From Bordetella parapertussis (lineage in GTDB: Bacteria; Pseudomonadota; Gammaproteobacteria; Burkholderiales; SG8-41), in NCBI GenBank assembly GCA_945870465.1, contig CAMBSS010000054.1:1-23600 (forward strand): 23,600 nt of DNA, written 5' to 3'. Of this stretch, positions 23,375 to 23,600 are shown piece by piece. The notes below the pieces were generated by a model, which was given only the letters and a program-made list of their open reading frames with translations, was not told the origin of the DNA and did no database searches. The translations under genes were made by a program, and so were the position numbers. The first letter of the stretch is position 1. Each line of letters begins with the position of its first letter.

Positions 23375-23600
23375 ATGGGATTTCAAACCGCTTTGAGCGG
23401 ACTCAACGGGGCGTCGCAAAGTCTGGATGTCATCGGTAATAACGTCGCGAACGCAAACACCGTCGGCTTCAAGGTATCGCGGGCGCAGTTTGCCGACGTG
23501 TTCGCAAATTCACTGAGCGGCGCGGGTACGAATGCGATCGGTATCGGCACCAAGGTGTCGACGGTCCAGCAGCAGTTCTCGCAGGGTAACATCACGGTTT
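23375..23600 (+). CDS. flgE: flagellar hook protein FlgE (5' end only)
   Basis: FlgE polymerises into the hook. Only the first 75 codons are in the window; the frame is open to the edge. The start MGFQTALSGLNGASQ and the hook/rod signature VIGNNVANANTVGFK identify it, and the ATG follows GGGAG by 7 nt. Its position after flgD is the standard order. Confidence 0.95.
   Translation, partial: MGFQTALSGLNGASQSLDVIGNNVANANTVGFKVSRAQFADVFANSLSGAGTNAIGIGTKVSTVQQQFSQGNITV

Overview
The window is one stretch of a betaproteobacterial chromosome (order not resolved). This rests on the FlhDC/FliA-type flagellar regulon, the flhDC-motAB and flhBAFG-fliA gene orders, the apaG/rpe/gph/trpE neighbourhood and the protein sequences. 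Coding density is high, GC is high, and no insertion sequence, tRNA, rRNA or CRISPR array was seen.

Region 1 (about 1-3870) is housekeeping. A 36-residue membrane peptide converges on apaG, and apaG is divergent from rpe-gph-trpE. Between gph and trpE lies a 29-codon reading frame with three Trp codons and competing hairpins. It looks like a transcription-attenuation leader for trpE. A compact terminator directly follows trpE, so trpGDC is not in this operon here.

Region 2 (about 3870-6700) is accessory. It holds a divergent CheD-like gene lacking the catalytic cysteine, one or two tiny acidic reading frames that may be a single frameshifted gene, about 400 nt of structured non-coding DNA, a small secreted protein, an orphan ParA ATPase on the minus strand and the flhDC upstream region with a 19-bp imperfect palindrome.

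Region 3 (6703-17101) is flagellar control and export: flhD, flhC, motA, motB, a frameshifted class I methyltransferase, an HDOD-domain gene, flhB, flhA, flhF, flhG and fliA. FlhDC is the master activator, MotAB the stator, and FlhBA the export gate. FlhF/FlhG set flagellar position and number, and FliA is sigma-28. The FlhG here lacks two key ATPase residues.

Region 4 (17313-19960) is a metabolic pair inside the flagellar cluster: an MmgE/PrpD-family gene and an FMN-dependent alpha-hydroxy-acid dehydrogenase.

Region 5 (19962-23600) returns to flagella: flgN, flgM and flgA on the minus strand, divergent from flgB, flgC, flgD and the start of flgE, which runs off the window.

Most genes are ordinary. 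The most interesting points are the candidate trp leader, the cysteine-less CheD, the degenerate FlhG nucleotide site, and two probable single-base frameshifts whose cause (biology or sequencing error) cannot be decided here.
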